NCBI GenBank assembly: GCA_002368795.1
Contig: DFFG01000076.1
Coordinates: forward strand, 1-16,596
DNA: 16,596 nt
Reading direction: 5' to 3'
From: Eubacterium sp. UBA3782
GTDB lineage: Bacteria > Bacillota > Clostridia > Lachnospirales > Lachnospiraceae
The stretch's first letter is position 1, and each line of letters starts with the position of its first letter. A model generated the notes under the pieces. That model saw only the letters and a program-made list of their open reading frames with translations. It searched no databases and was not told where the DNA came from. A program made the position numbers and the translations under genes. Below, in pieces: positions 1 to 6,655 of the stretch.

Positions 1-3
1 GAA

Positions 4-21
4 CCGCCGCGGAAGCGGCGG
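4..21. other. Perfect GC hairpin at window edge
   Basis: CCGCCGC (4-10), loop GGAA, GCGGCGG (15-21) form a perfect 7-bp hairpin. No T tract follows, so I do not call it a terminator. It may belong to the 3' end or 3' UTR of a gene cut off by the window start. Between it and the reductase start I see only a GATAAT at 44-49 with no convincing -35 box. Confidence 0.4.
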
Positions 22-106
22 CATTCGGAAGCACGTGGCTTTAGATAATGTGTGGCTTCACGTATGTTCACAGGATACTGTGTAAAAAAAGAAAGGATGT
101 ACAGCA

Positions 107-1150
107 ATGAGAGAAATTACCCTTGGCGCGACCGGTATTACCGCGCCGCAGAACGGATTTGGCGCTCTTCCGGTACAGCGGGCGGATATGGATACCGCCG
201 TACGGATCCTCCGCAGGGCTTACGAGGGAGGCATGCGGTACTTTGATACCGCAAGGGCCTATACGGACAGCGAAGAGAAGATCGGCAATGCCTTTGGCGA
301 CATGGGGATCCGGGACAAGATCTACATCGCGACGAAATCCGGAGCAAAGAATCCGGACGATCTGAAGAGAGATCTGGAGACTTCCCTGAAGCTCCTCAAG
401 ACCGACTATATCGATGTCTACCAGTTCCATATGGCCGGCCAGGTCTACCGGCCGGGAGACGGCACCGGCATGTACGAGGCCATGGAGGACGCAAAGCGTC
501 AGGGTATGATCCGCAACATCTCCATCACAGCCCACAAGATCCTGGTTGCAAAGGAGGCCGCAGAGAGCGGACTGTACGCGACGCTGCAGTTCCCCTTCTC
601 TTATCTGGCATCCCCGAAGGACATCGAGCTTGTCCGGATCTGCAAGGAAAATAACGTCGGCTTTATCGCCATGAAGGGTCTGGCCGGCGGGCTGATCAAC
701 CGCTCCGATGCGGCAATGGCCTACATTTATCAGTATGACAATGTCATGCCGATCTGGGGCATCCAGAAGGAGCGCGAGCTGGAGGAGTGGCTGGCCTTCA
801 TGGACAGGGAACCGGAGATGACACCGGAGATCGCAGCCTACATCGAAAAGGAACAGAAGGAGCTCGCTGGCAATTTCTGCCGCGGCTGCGGATACTGCAT
901 GCCCTGCCCGCAGGGGATCGAGATCAACAGCTGCGCCCGCATGTCCCTGATGATCCGCCGTGCACCGTCGGCCGGATGGCTTTCCGAGCACTGGCAGAAG
1001 GAGATGGCAAAGATCGAGACCTGCCTGCACTGCAGAAAATGCACGAAGAAGTGCCCCTATGAGCTGGATACGCCCACTCTTCTGGAAAAGAACCTCGAGG
1101 ACTACAAGAAGGTCCTGGCCGGTGAGATCAGCGTAGCATATAACAACTAA
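107..1150 (+). CDS. Aldo/keto reductase with C-terminal 4Fe-4S-type cysteine clusters
   Basis: NAD(P)H-type aldo/keto reductase barrel (about residues 1-240) fused to a ferredoxin-like tail, 347 aa, cytosolic. The catalytic tetrad of the family can be read as Asp47 and Tyr52 (in FDTARAYTDSEEK), Lys77 (IATKSG) and His108 (YQFHMAG). The tail has Cys258, 261, 264 and 267 (CRGCGYCMPCP) and Cys306, 309, 312 and 316 (CLHCRKCTKKCP), enough for two iron-sulfur clusters. Such fusions are common in anaerobic Clostridia; their substrates are mostly unknown, and an electron-transfer role for the tail is inference. The start is supported by GAAAGGA about 9 bases upstream. The long antisense reading frame over this gene is a shadow. 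It appears to be transcribed alone: a terminator lies at 1313-1350. Confidence 0.93.
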   Translation: MREITLGATGITAPQNGFGALPVQRADMDTAVRILRRAYEGGMRYFDTARAYTDSEEKIGNAFGDMGIRDKIYIATKSGAKNPDDLKRDLETSLKLLKTDYIDVYQFHMAGQVYRPGDGTGMYEAMEDAKRQGMIRNISITAHKILVAKEAAESGLYATLQFPFSYLASPKDIELVRICKENNVGFIAMKGLAGGLINRSDAAMAYIYQYDNVMPIWGIQKERELEEWLAFMDREPEMTPEIAAYIEKEQKELAGNFCRGCGYCMPCPQGIEINSCARMSLMIRRAPSAGWLSEHWQKEMAKIETCLHCRKCTKKCPYELDTPTLLEKNLEDYKKVLAGEISVAYNN

Positions 1151-1245
1151 GACAAAGCATTCGAGCCTTTTGCAGGCGGCGGGGAGCTGCAGGACGTTCC
1201 TGCGCGTGATGCTGAAAAAGTGCTGTAAGAATGCGAAATATCCGG

Positions 1246-1270
1246 CAACAGATGACAATTTGTCACGTTG
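1246..1270. promoter_or_regulatory. Operator-like dyad TGACAA-T-TTGTCA
   Basis: TGACAA (1253-1258), T, TTGTCA (1260-1265) is a perfect inverted repeat 16 bases upstream of the -35 box at 1282. With its flanks (CAACA before, ACGTTG after) it resembles the dyad at the tetR promoter near 14138-14166 (CAACA, TGACATTTGTAACGATG). This is a candidate repressor or activator site; binding is inferred. Confidence 0.4.
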
Positions 1271-1281
1271 GAAAAAATGAC

Positions 1282-1310
1282 TTGAAACCGCTCCGGCGGA
1301 CAGGTATACT
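1282..1310 (+). promoter_or_regulatory. Sigma-70-type promoter, probably for the pilus locus
   Basis: TTGAAA (1282-1287), 17-base spacer, TATACT (1305-1310). The expected start is around A1317, inside the left arm of the terminator at 1313-1350. The only + strand genes downstream are those of the pilus locus, so this is its best promoter candidate. Confidence 0.6.
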
Positions 1311-1312
1311 CA

Positions 1313-1350
1313 GCCCAGATGGGAGTTTTCCCATCAGGGCTTTTTGTTTT
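1313..1350 (+). terminator. Intrinsic terminator after the aldo/keto reductase
   Basis: Left arm 1313-1324 and right arm 1329-1340 pair as GCCC-A-GATGGGA with TCCCATC-A-GGGC around a short T-rich loop, followed by TTTTTGTTTT. It would stop read-through from the reductase. A transcript starting at about 1317 would lack the GCCC base of the stem. Confidence 0.8.
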
Positions 1351-1376
1351 GATTAGAAAAAGCGTGCCCATACGAT
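1349..1376 (+). promoter_or_regulatory. Weak second promoter candidate before the hairpin leader
   Basis: TTGATT (1349-1354), 16-base spacer, TACGAT (1371-1376). Both hexamers match consensus at about four of six bases. If used, transcription would begin near 1383, right at the first leader hairpin. Confidence 0.2.
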
Positions 1377-1383
1377 TACTTAT

Positions 1384-1603
1384 CTGCGCATTCCGCGCAG
1401 CAGACCATGCCGGATTCCCGGCAGGGTTATCCATTTACCATATACGATATAACCAAGTCACGACGTTCCGAAACGTCAAATGCGTGCCGCTATGTCTGCC
1501 TATACCGGCCGGACCGGTTTAGCTGGACCAGGACTGGAAGTGGGAAAGAGGAAGGTTCCAGATCTGCATTTTGGCATGCAGCTCACGAGGCAGCGAATGC
1601 TGC
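1384..1603 (+). other. Structured leader: chain of eight perfect hairpins upstream of tadV
   Basis: Perfect stems in order: CTGCGC/GCGCAG (1384-1400), TGCCGG/CCGGCA with ATTC loop (1408-1423), GGTTAT/ATAACC (1425-1454), GACGTT/AACGTC with CCGA loop (1462-1477), ACCGG/CCGGT (1504-1518), CTGGAA/TTCCAG (1534-1561), CTGCAT/ATGCAG (1564-1581), GCAGC/GCTGC with GAAT loop (1590-1603). The last ends two bases before the ribosome binding site AAAGGAG. I do not recognise a known riboswitch here. The open frame crossing this stretch from 1407 has no pilus-protein character and is not taken as coding. Confidence 0.5.
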
Positions 1604-1621
1604 AGAAAGGAGCAGGTGTAT

Positions 1622-2039
1622 ATGCTGCTCTGCCGGTATTTTGCGCTCATTTTCTGTCTTTAGCGCCGCAGTATCGGACCTGAAGACCGACAGAATCCCC
1701 AATTCCGGCATTGCCGCTGGCGGCTGCCTGGCCGGCTTCTTTGTCCTGCTGGATGGGGCAGCTTTCTGGAACCGGCTTCTGGCGGCAGCGTTTGTGCTGG
1801 TGGTTTTGTACCCCCTGTTCGCCCTGCGAAAGATTGGGGCAGGGGATGTGAAGCTGCTGATGGTGCTGGGGCTTTGCATGGGATATCCGGCGATCGGCGC
1901 CTGCCTGGTACGGACATTTCTGGCTGCAGGTGCAGTATCGCTCCTTCTGCTGGCCGATTTCCGGGATCGGCGGATGCGGGTGCATATGAGCGTGCCGGTT
2001 TTGCTGGCTGTGCTGCCCTGGAGTTCTGGATTGTGCTGA
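1622..2039 (+). CDS. tadV: Prepilin peptidase (TadV/CpaA, A24 family), interrupted by a +1 frameshift
   Basis: Membrane aspartyl protease that cleaves Flp-type prepilins; about 138 aa if read through, usual for TadV/CpaA. Translation from ATG 1622, nine bases after AAAGGAG (1606-1612), gives a hydrophobic start MLLCRYFALIFCL and then meets TAG at 1661. One base further on, the next frame continues as SAAVSDLKTDRIPNSG, the classic first-aspartate motif, then KIGAGDVKLL (the GxGD motif) and further membrane segments to the stop at 2039. The join is CTT TAG C, which matches the shape of the prfB +1 frameshift site (CTT TGA C). It could be programmed frameshifting, a real inactivating mutation or a sequence error. 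A TTG at 1641 could start the downstream frame but has no good ribosome binding site. First gene of the pilus locus. Confidence 0.82.
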
Positions 2040-2080
2040 CCGTCCGCGGGGCAGATGCCTGGGAAGAGAGGAGAAGAATC

Positions 2081-3079
2081 ATGAGAAAGATCCTGGCAAT
2101 GTGCGACAGGGAGCAGGCGTATGCCGCAAGGTTTCAGGAGTACCTGTGCCGGTGGGAGGGCTTTCCTTTTGAAGTCAGAACCTTCACCTCGGCAGAGACG
2201 TTGGAGGCCTATGCCAGAGACCAGAGGATCGAGCTTTTGCTCATCGCAGAAAATGCCCTCGAAGAGGAGGCAGGACGCACTCCGGCTTCGCGGCGGATCC
2301 TTTTGGCGGAGGACCGTGACTCCCTGTCAGACGAGCCCTGTGTCTACAAATACCAGAGTGCCGGCACCATCACCAGACAGGTCCTGGATTTCTATGGCGC
2401 TTCCCTGGAGGCGGAACGCGCAGAGCGTGCGGGAGGGCCGGGCGGCAGCATCACCGCCATCCTCGGTGTTGCGAATGCCGCAGACAGAACGGCCTTTGCC
2501 CTTGCGGCCGGGCAGGTGTTGGCCGAACAAACGAGTGTCCTGTACCTTTCTCTCGAGCGCTATGCCGGCTTCGACCGCATGCTGGATAAGGGGCTGTATG
2601 GGACCATCAGCGATCTGCTCTATTATTACCGGCAGAACAGAGGCGGTCTGGTTTACCGACTGGAGGGGATGCTGCAGAAGATCGGCAGTCTGTCCTTTGT
2701 CGCTCCGGCCGACAATCCGGCGGATTTCCTAGAGACCGACGCCAGCGAGTGGGCAGATCTGGCGCAGGAGATTCTGCGCAGCGGCCGCTTTTCCCATGTG
2801 ATTCTGGATCTTGGCTGTGAGCTGCCGGATATTGTTCCGATCCTTTCGGCGTGTCAGACCGTTTTTCTGGTTTCCTCCGACAGCGTGTTTGGCCAGAAAA
2901 AGGAGGAGACATTCCTGGACTGGCTGGATGGCCGTGACCCATCCCTGACAGGACGCATCCGCCGCATTCCATGGACGTGCCCGTCAGCTGCAGTCGATTC
3001 ACCTGCATATTTTTCGGGGATCCTGGATGAAAAGAGCGGAGGACAGATCCGGAAAGCACTGGAGGAGGCCTATGGCTGA
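2081..3079 (+). CDS. tadZ: TadZ/CpaE-like pilus localisation protein
   Basis: 332 aa; start ATG 2081 after GAGAGGAGAAG. Residues 1-105 look like an atypical response-receiver domain and about 120-330 like a ParA/MinD-type fold, the arrangement of TadZ/CpaE proteins that place the Tad machine at a cell site. The P-loop is degenerate: at residues 129-138 the sequence is GVANAADRTA, with no GKT/GKS lysine, so ATP hydrolysis is doubtful. Later stretches (SVLYLSLERYAGFDRML, FSHVILDLGCELPD) match the switch-like and Walker-B-like strands of the family. Its stop TGA lies in ATGGCTGA, overlapping the next small frame by 8 bases. Family assignment rests on domain pattern and position next to tadA. Confidence 0.75.
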   Translation: MRKILAMCDREQAYAARFQEYLCRWEGFPFEVRTFTSAETLEAYARDQRIELLLIAENALEEEAGRTPASRRILLAEDRDSLSDEPCVYKYQSAGTITRQVLDFYGASLEAERAERAGGPGGSITAILGVANAADRTAFALAAGQVLAEQTSVLYLSLERYAGFDRMLDKGLYGTISDLLYYYRQNRGGLVYRLEGMLQKIGSLSFVAPADNPADFLETDASEWADLAQEILRSGRFSHVILDLGCELPDIVPILSACQTVFLVSSDSVFGQKKEETFLDWLDGRDPSLTGRIRRIPWTCPSAAVDSPAYFSGILDEKSGGQIRKALEEAYG

Positions 3080-3274
3080 TCAGACACACAGGAGGTGTGC
3101 GGAGGTGCCTGCGGCAGAGCATGTGTACAGAATACGTATGGAGACGGCTTGTGGCAGAGCAGTGCAGCAGAATGCTTATGAAGGAGGGCTATGGCTGATC
3201 GGACACACAGAAGGCGTATGGAGATGGCCTGTTGCAAAGCAGTTAAGCAGAATGCTTATGAAGGAGGGCTATGG
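3062..3274 (+). repeat. Triplicated ribosome binding site and start region before tadA
   Basis: Three copies of a GGAGG(C/G)CTATGG(C/T)TGA cassette have their ATG at 3072, 3191 and 3271. Copies two and three are 80 bases apart (AAGGAGGGCTATGG at 3181 and 3261). Copies one and two are 119 apart because copy one carries 39 extra bases, themselves partly repeated (GGCAGAGCA at about 3113 and 3152). From 3135 and 3215 the sequences run nearly identical for about 60 bases. The three peptide starts, MADQTHRR, MADRTHRR and MVEQIRKR, align. Confidence 0.75.
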
Positions 3275-3278
3275 TTGA
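3072..3278 (+). CDS. Small open frame bridging tadZ and tadA, possibly a remnant of the tadA start
   Basis: 68 codons from ATG 3072, whose ribosome binding site GGAGG is inside the end of tadZ. It overlaps the tadZ stop by 8 bases (ATGGCTGA) and its own TGA overlaps the tadA start by 8 bases (ATGGTTGA). The product begins MADQTHRR and ends MKEGYG, is rich in Arg and Ala, and matches no family I know. It arose from duplication of the tadZ-tadA junction. It may be translated only to couple tadZ to tadA, or not at all. Confidence 0.25.
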   Translation: MADQTHRRCAEVPAAEHVYRIRMETACGRAVQQNAYEGGLWLIGHTEGVWRWPVAKQLSRMLMKEGYG

Positions 3279-4548
3279 GCAGATACGCAAACGGCTGATG
3301 GAGGAGCTGGAGCAGGGGACAGAGTACACCGACGAGGAGGTCCTGGAGCTGATCGACCGGATCGTCCTTGAGGAGGGACGAAAGCGGCGGCTGACCATCC
3401 GGGAGAAGGAGGAGCTTCGCAAAGACCTTTTTTCCTCGGTGCGGAAGCTGGACGTCCTGCAGGAGCTGATGGATGATCCGGAGATCTCGGAGGTGATGGT
3501 CAACGGGTACCAGAAGATCTTCTATGAGAAAAACGGACGGCTGCAGCGGTGGGAACGGCATTTTTCCTCCAGTGAGCGGCTGGAGGATGTGATCCAGCAG
3601 ATCGTCGGGAGGGCGAACCGTGCCGTCAACGAGGGATCGCCTATCGCCGACGCCCGCCTGCCGGATGGCTCCCGGGTCAATGTGGTGCTGCCGCCGGCGG
3701 CACTGGATGGCCCGATCCTTACGATCCGGCGCTTCCCCGAGGAGCCGGTAACTATGGAAAAACTGATCGCGCTGGGCAGCCTGACAAAAGAAGCGGCAGA
3801 TTTTCTGCGGGATCTGGTGGAGGCCAGGTATTCGATCCTGATCGGCGGCGGCACATCGACGGGAAAGACGACATTCTTGAACGCACTGTCTGGCTATATC
3901 CCGGCGGACGAGAGGATCATCACCATCGAGGACAATGCGGAGCTGCAGATCCAGGGCATCGACAACCTGGTGCGGCTGGAGGCGAGAACGGCAAATCTCG
4001 AGGGAAGCCGGGAGATCTCGATTCAAAATTTAATAATTTCTGCCTTAAGGATGAGACCTGACCGAATAATTGTCGGTGAGGTGAGAGGAGCCGAGGCCAG
4101 CGATTTTCTGATCTGCTTAAACACCGGCCATGACGGCAGCCTGGGGACGGTCCACGCAAACAGTGTAAGAGATACCGTCTCGCGACTCGAAATGATGGTG
4201 ATGATGGGGTCATCTAAAATGCCTATAGGTGTCATTGCGCGGCAGATCACGGCCGGTGTGGAGATCCTGATCCAGCTCTCAAGGGATGCCCTCGGAAAAC
4301 GGCAGGTTGAGGAGATCGCAGAAATCACAGGAATTCGGAGAGAGGAACCCCTGATCAGCACGCTTTTTTCGCGCACGGCAGATGGCGAGCTGATCCGGCG
4401 AGGCGAACTGAAAAAACAGGGAAAGATGGAGAAGCTATATGAGCGCAGGAAAAGAGCTGCCGAGCTTTGTACGGATGCGCAGAAGACAGATCTCGTGGAT
4501 CGGGGAAAGACCCGGGCAGCGGCCGGGCGGCGGACAGAAGCCGGGTAA
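3271..4548 (+). CDS. tadA: Tad pilus assembly ATPase TadA/CpaF (type II/IV secretion ATPase)
   Basis: Hexameric secretion ATPase that powers pilin assembly at the inner face of the membrane; 425 aa, in the usual range. ATG 3271 follows AAGGAGGG with good spacing. Visible motifs: Walker A GGGTSTGKTTF (residues 192-202), Asp box IITIEDNAEL (216-225), Walker B RIIVGEVRGAEA (265-276), His box TGHDGSLGTVHANS (285-298). The N-terminal domain with EISEVMVNGY (71-80) is typical of CpaF. The C-terminal tail is basic and low in complexity. Around 4021-4080 the gene turns AT-rich, using ATT, TTA, ATA and AGG codons unlike its surroundings. It lies between tadZ and tadB. Confidence 0.96.
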   Translation: MVEQIRKRLMEELEQGTEYTDEEVLELIDRIVLEEGRKRRLTIREKEELRKDLFSSVRKLDVLQELMDDPEISEVMVNGYQKIFYEKNGRLQRWERHFSSSERLEDVIQQIVGRANRAVNEGSPIADARLPDGSRVNVVLPPAALDGPILTIRRFPEEPVTMEKLIALGSLTKEAADFLRDLVEARYSILIGGGTSTGKTTFLNALSGYIPADERIITIEDNAELQIQGIDNLVRLEARTANLEGSREISIQNLIISALRMRPDRIIVGEVRGAEASDFLICLNTGHDGSLGTVHANSVRDTVSRLEMMVMMGSSKMPIGVIARQITAGVEILIQLSRDALGKRQVEEIAEITGIRREEPLISTLFSRTADGELIRRGELKKQGKMEKLYERRKRAAELCTDAQKTDLVDRGKTRAAAGRRTEAG

Positions 4549-4585
4549 GGGAAGCCGGTCAGCACAGGCGGGCAGAGAGGAACAG

Positions 4586-5389
4586 ATGAAAAGGAAGATT
4601 CCTGCGGATGAGGAAGGACCGCCGGATGCAGCCGTAACCGGCCGACGTACGGATTTCCGGACCTACCATTTCAGCCGGAGGGAGCTGGTCAGGTACCTGG
4701 CAGAAGGCCTCCTCATCGGCGCTGCAGTCGTCTGGCTGTGCTACTCCACCTGGATCGCCATGCCGGCGGCAGCAGTGGTGGCCGTCTTTTACCTTCGGCT
4801 GAAGAAGGAGGAGCTGGGTGAACAGCGCAGGCTCCTTCTGACGATACATTTCCGTGATTTTCTCTCCTCCCTGCACACGGCTATGCTGGCCGGCAGTTCA
4901 CTGGAAAACGGTGTGCGCCAGGCCGGTGCCGATATGGTGCGGCTGTACGGCCGAGAGGATATCCTGTCGGTGGAAATTGCAGGGATCGTCCGTCAGCTCT
5001 CCTTCCGGCAGCCGGTGGAGGCATTGTTCCGGGATCTGGGCGCGCGGAGCGGGGTGGAGGATATCCGTTTCTTTGGAGATATTCTTTCCATTACAAAGAA
5101 AACGGGCGGGGATTTCAGTGCCATGCTCCATTCCTCCTGGCGGAACCTCTGCGAAAAGCTGGATACCAGGCAGGAGATCGAGACGGTGGCTGCGGCTGCC
5201 AGGTATGAGCAGATGGTCATGAGCCTGATGCCGGCGCTGATCATTCTGTATCTGCGGCTGACCTTTGATGGGTTTGCGGAGCAGATGTATGGAAATCCGG
5301 CCGGGGCAGCAGCCATGACGGCAGCGCTTGTTCTTTACGGTGCAGCCTTCTGCCTGGGCAGGCGGATGACAACGATCCAGGTGATCTAA
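4586..5389 (+). CDS. tadB: TadB-like pilus membrane platform protein (T2SSF domain)
   Basis: 267 aa from ATG 4586, five bases after GAGAGG. An upstream in-frame ATG at 4439 would add 49 polar residues lying over the end of tadA, so it is less likely. Two membrane segments (AEGLLIGAAVVWLCYSTW and the stretch after it) precede the cytoplasmic T2SSF domain (FRDFLSSLHTAMLAGSSLENG through LDTRQEIETVAAAARYEQ), followed by two more segments near the C terminus. TadB pairs with TadC to form the membrane platform that couples the ATPase to the growing pilus. The 37-base gap to tadA and 18-base gap to tadC fit one operon. Confidence 0.88.
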   Translation: MKRKIPADEEGPPDAAVTGRRTDFRTYHFSRRELVRYLAEGLLIGAAVVWLCYSTWIAMPAAAVVAVFYLRLKKEELGEQRRLLLTIHFRDFLSSLHTAMLAGSSLENGVRQAGADMVRLYGREDILSVEIAGIVRQLSFRQPVEALFRDLGARSGVEDIRFFGDILSITKKTGGDFSAMLHSSWRNLCEKLDTRQEIETVAAAARYEQMVMSLMPALIILYLRLTFDGFAEQMYGNPAGAAAMTAALVLYGAAFCLGRRMTTIQVI

Positions 5390-5407
5390 AAAAAGGAGGG
5401 AGTTGGA

Positions 5408-6655
5408 ATGAAGCTGTTGCTTCCTGCAGCGGTTTTCCTGATCCTGCTGTGGATGCGCAGGCAGTCTCTGCTGCCCATGCGGCTGTACCTGATTTTTACG
5501 GCCCTCTGCATCGGTTCCGGACTTCTGATCGCGGCCGAGATGATGGAAGGCGGCAGGCGGGCGGTTACCGCTGTCGCCAGGACAGGGGATGGCTCCTATG
5601 CAGAGACGGTCCCTCTGGAGGTGGAGACTTCCGGCGGACAGCAGGCAGATATCCAGCTGCGGATCCCAGAGGAGGCAATGCAGGAGGAAGAGGGAAGGCG
5701 CATCCTGGAGGAAACCATAGGATCGCTGGACGAGACAATTCTTGGGGAAAACACTGGCTTTGACCGGATCGAATATGACCTGATGCTCCCATCCTCCCTG
5801 CCTGGCTCATCCGTTGAGATCGCCTGGCAGACCGATGCGCCGGAGGTGCTTGGATCGGATGGGAAGATCGGCACAGAGGTGCCAGGAGACGGCGCGGCGG
5901 TCCGTCTGACAGCCCGGCTGTACCTGAAGGGCTATACCGACGAATACCTCCGCATCCTCCGGGTATTTCCTTCAAAAGAGAGCCGGACGCTGGAAAAAAG
6001 ACTTCAGGCAGAGGCGGATCTTTTGAACAGCGCACAGCAGGACAGCCAAAGTGCCGGAGATTACCTTCTTCCCGCAAGTGTGGACGGGGAAAGGGTGACC
6101 TGGTACCAGAAGACAGAGGAGAGAGGAACTCTCGTATCCGCAGGTGTTTTGCTTCTGGCCGTTCTGACGGTCCTGAACATCCGGCAAAAGAAACAGCAAA
6201 AGGAAGAGGAGCGGAAGGCCCGGCTGGTGCGGGAATATCCCGAGCTGGTTTCGAGACTGTGGCTCCTGCTTGAGAGCGGGTTAAGCCTCCGGATGGCGGT
6301 CCACCGGATCGGCAGGGACAATGGCGGGACATCCCTTTCAGGAGCAGAAGCCGCCAGATGCTGGTACGAAATGGAAAGCGGTGTGCTCGAACAGGATGCC
6401 TACATGCATTTTGGAGAGCGGTGCGGGACGCCAGAGTATCGCCGGCTTGCCCTCCTGCTCGTCCAGAGTCAGAAAAAAGGCAGCCAGATCCTGTCCCAGA
6501 TGCTGGAGCGGGAGATCCGGGACGCCTATGAGGGCAGAAAACGGGCGGCCAGAACGGAGGGCGAAAAGAACGCCGTGCGCCTGATCCTGCCGATGGGCAT
6601 GATGCTGGTGGTCGTTTTGATCATCATCCTGGTGCCGGCGATTCTGTCCTTCTGA
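5408..6655 (+). CDS. tadC: TadC-like platform protein with an extracytoplasmic Ig-like insert
   Basis: 415 aa; ATG 5408 follows AAAAGGAGGG. Two membrane segments at about residues 3-16 and 25-43 are followed by a long soluble region (45-240), a third segment (243-257), a cytoplasmic T2SSF-type domain (275-390; REYPELVSRLWLLLESGLSL, then RKRAARTEGEKNAVRLILPM) and a last segment (392-413). The soluble region contains YDLMLPSSLPGSSVEIAW, then DGKIG and VRLTARLYL (122-188), the pattern of the atrophied bacterial Ig-like family (LP, ItW, dG, vtLTA). A shorter echo, LPASVDGERVTWY, is at 221-233. The standard TadC of Proteobacteria lacks such an insert. It probably faces the wall side. Confidence 0.87.
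   Translation: MKLLLPAAVFLILLWMRRQSLLPMRLYLIFTALCIGSGLLIAAEMMEGGRRAVTAVARTGDGSYAETVPLEVETSGGQQADIQLRIPEEAMQEEEGRRILEETIGSLDETILGENTGFDRIEYDLMLPSSLPGSSVEIAWQTDAPEVLGSDGKIGTEVPGDGAAVRLTARLYLKGYTDEYLRILRVFPSKESRTLEKRLQAEADLLNSAQQDSQSAGDYLLPASVDGERVTWYQKTEERGTLVSAGVLLLAVLTVLNIRQKKQQKEEERKARLVREYPELVSRLWLLLESGLSLRMAVHRIGRDNGGTSLSGAEAARCWYEMESGVLEQDAYMHFGERCGTPEYRRLALLLVQSQKKGSQILSQMLEREIRDAYEGRKRAARTEGEKNAVRLILPMGMMLVVVLIIILVPAILSF

Noticed and set aside
68..1258. 396-codon minus strand frame over the aldo/keto reductase
   Set aside because: It is the codon-bias shadow of a gene with clear catalytic motifs and a good ribosome binding site on the + strand.
1407..1621. N-terminal extension of tadV from ATG 1407
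   Set aside because: No ribosome binding site, crosses the hairpin chain and lacks the membrane character expected before SDLKTDRIPN.
3256..4026. 256-codon minus strand frame over tadA
   Set aside because: Antisense to the conserved ATPase; no family features.
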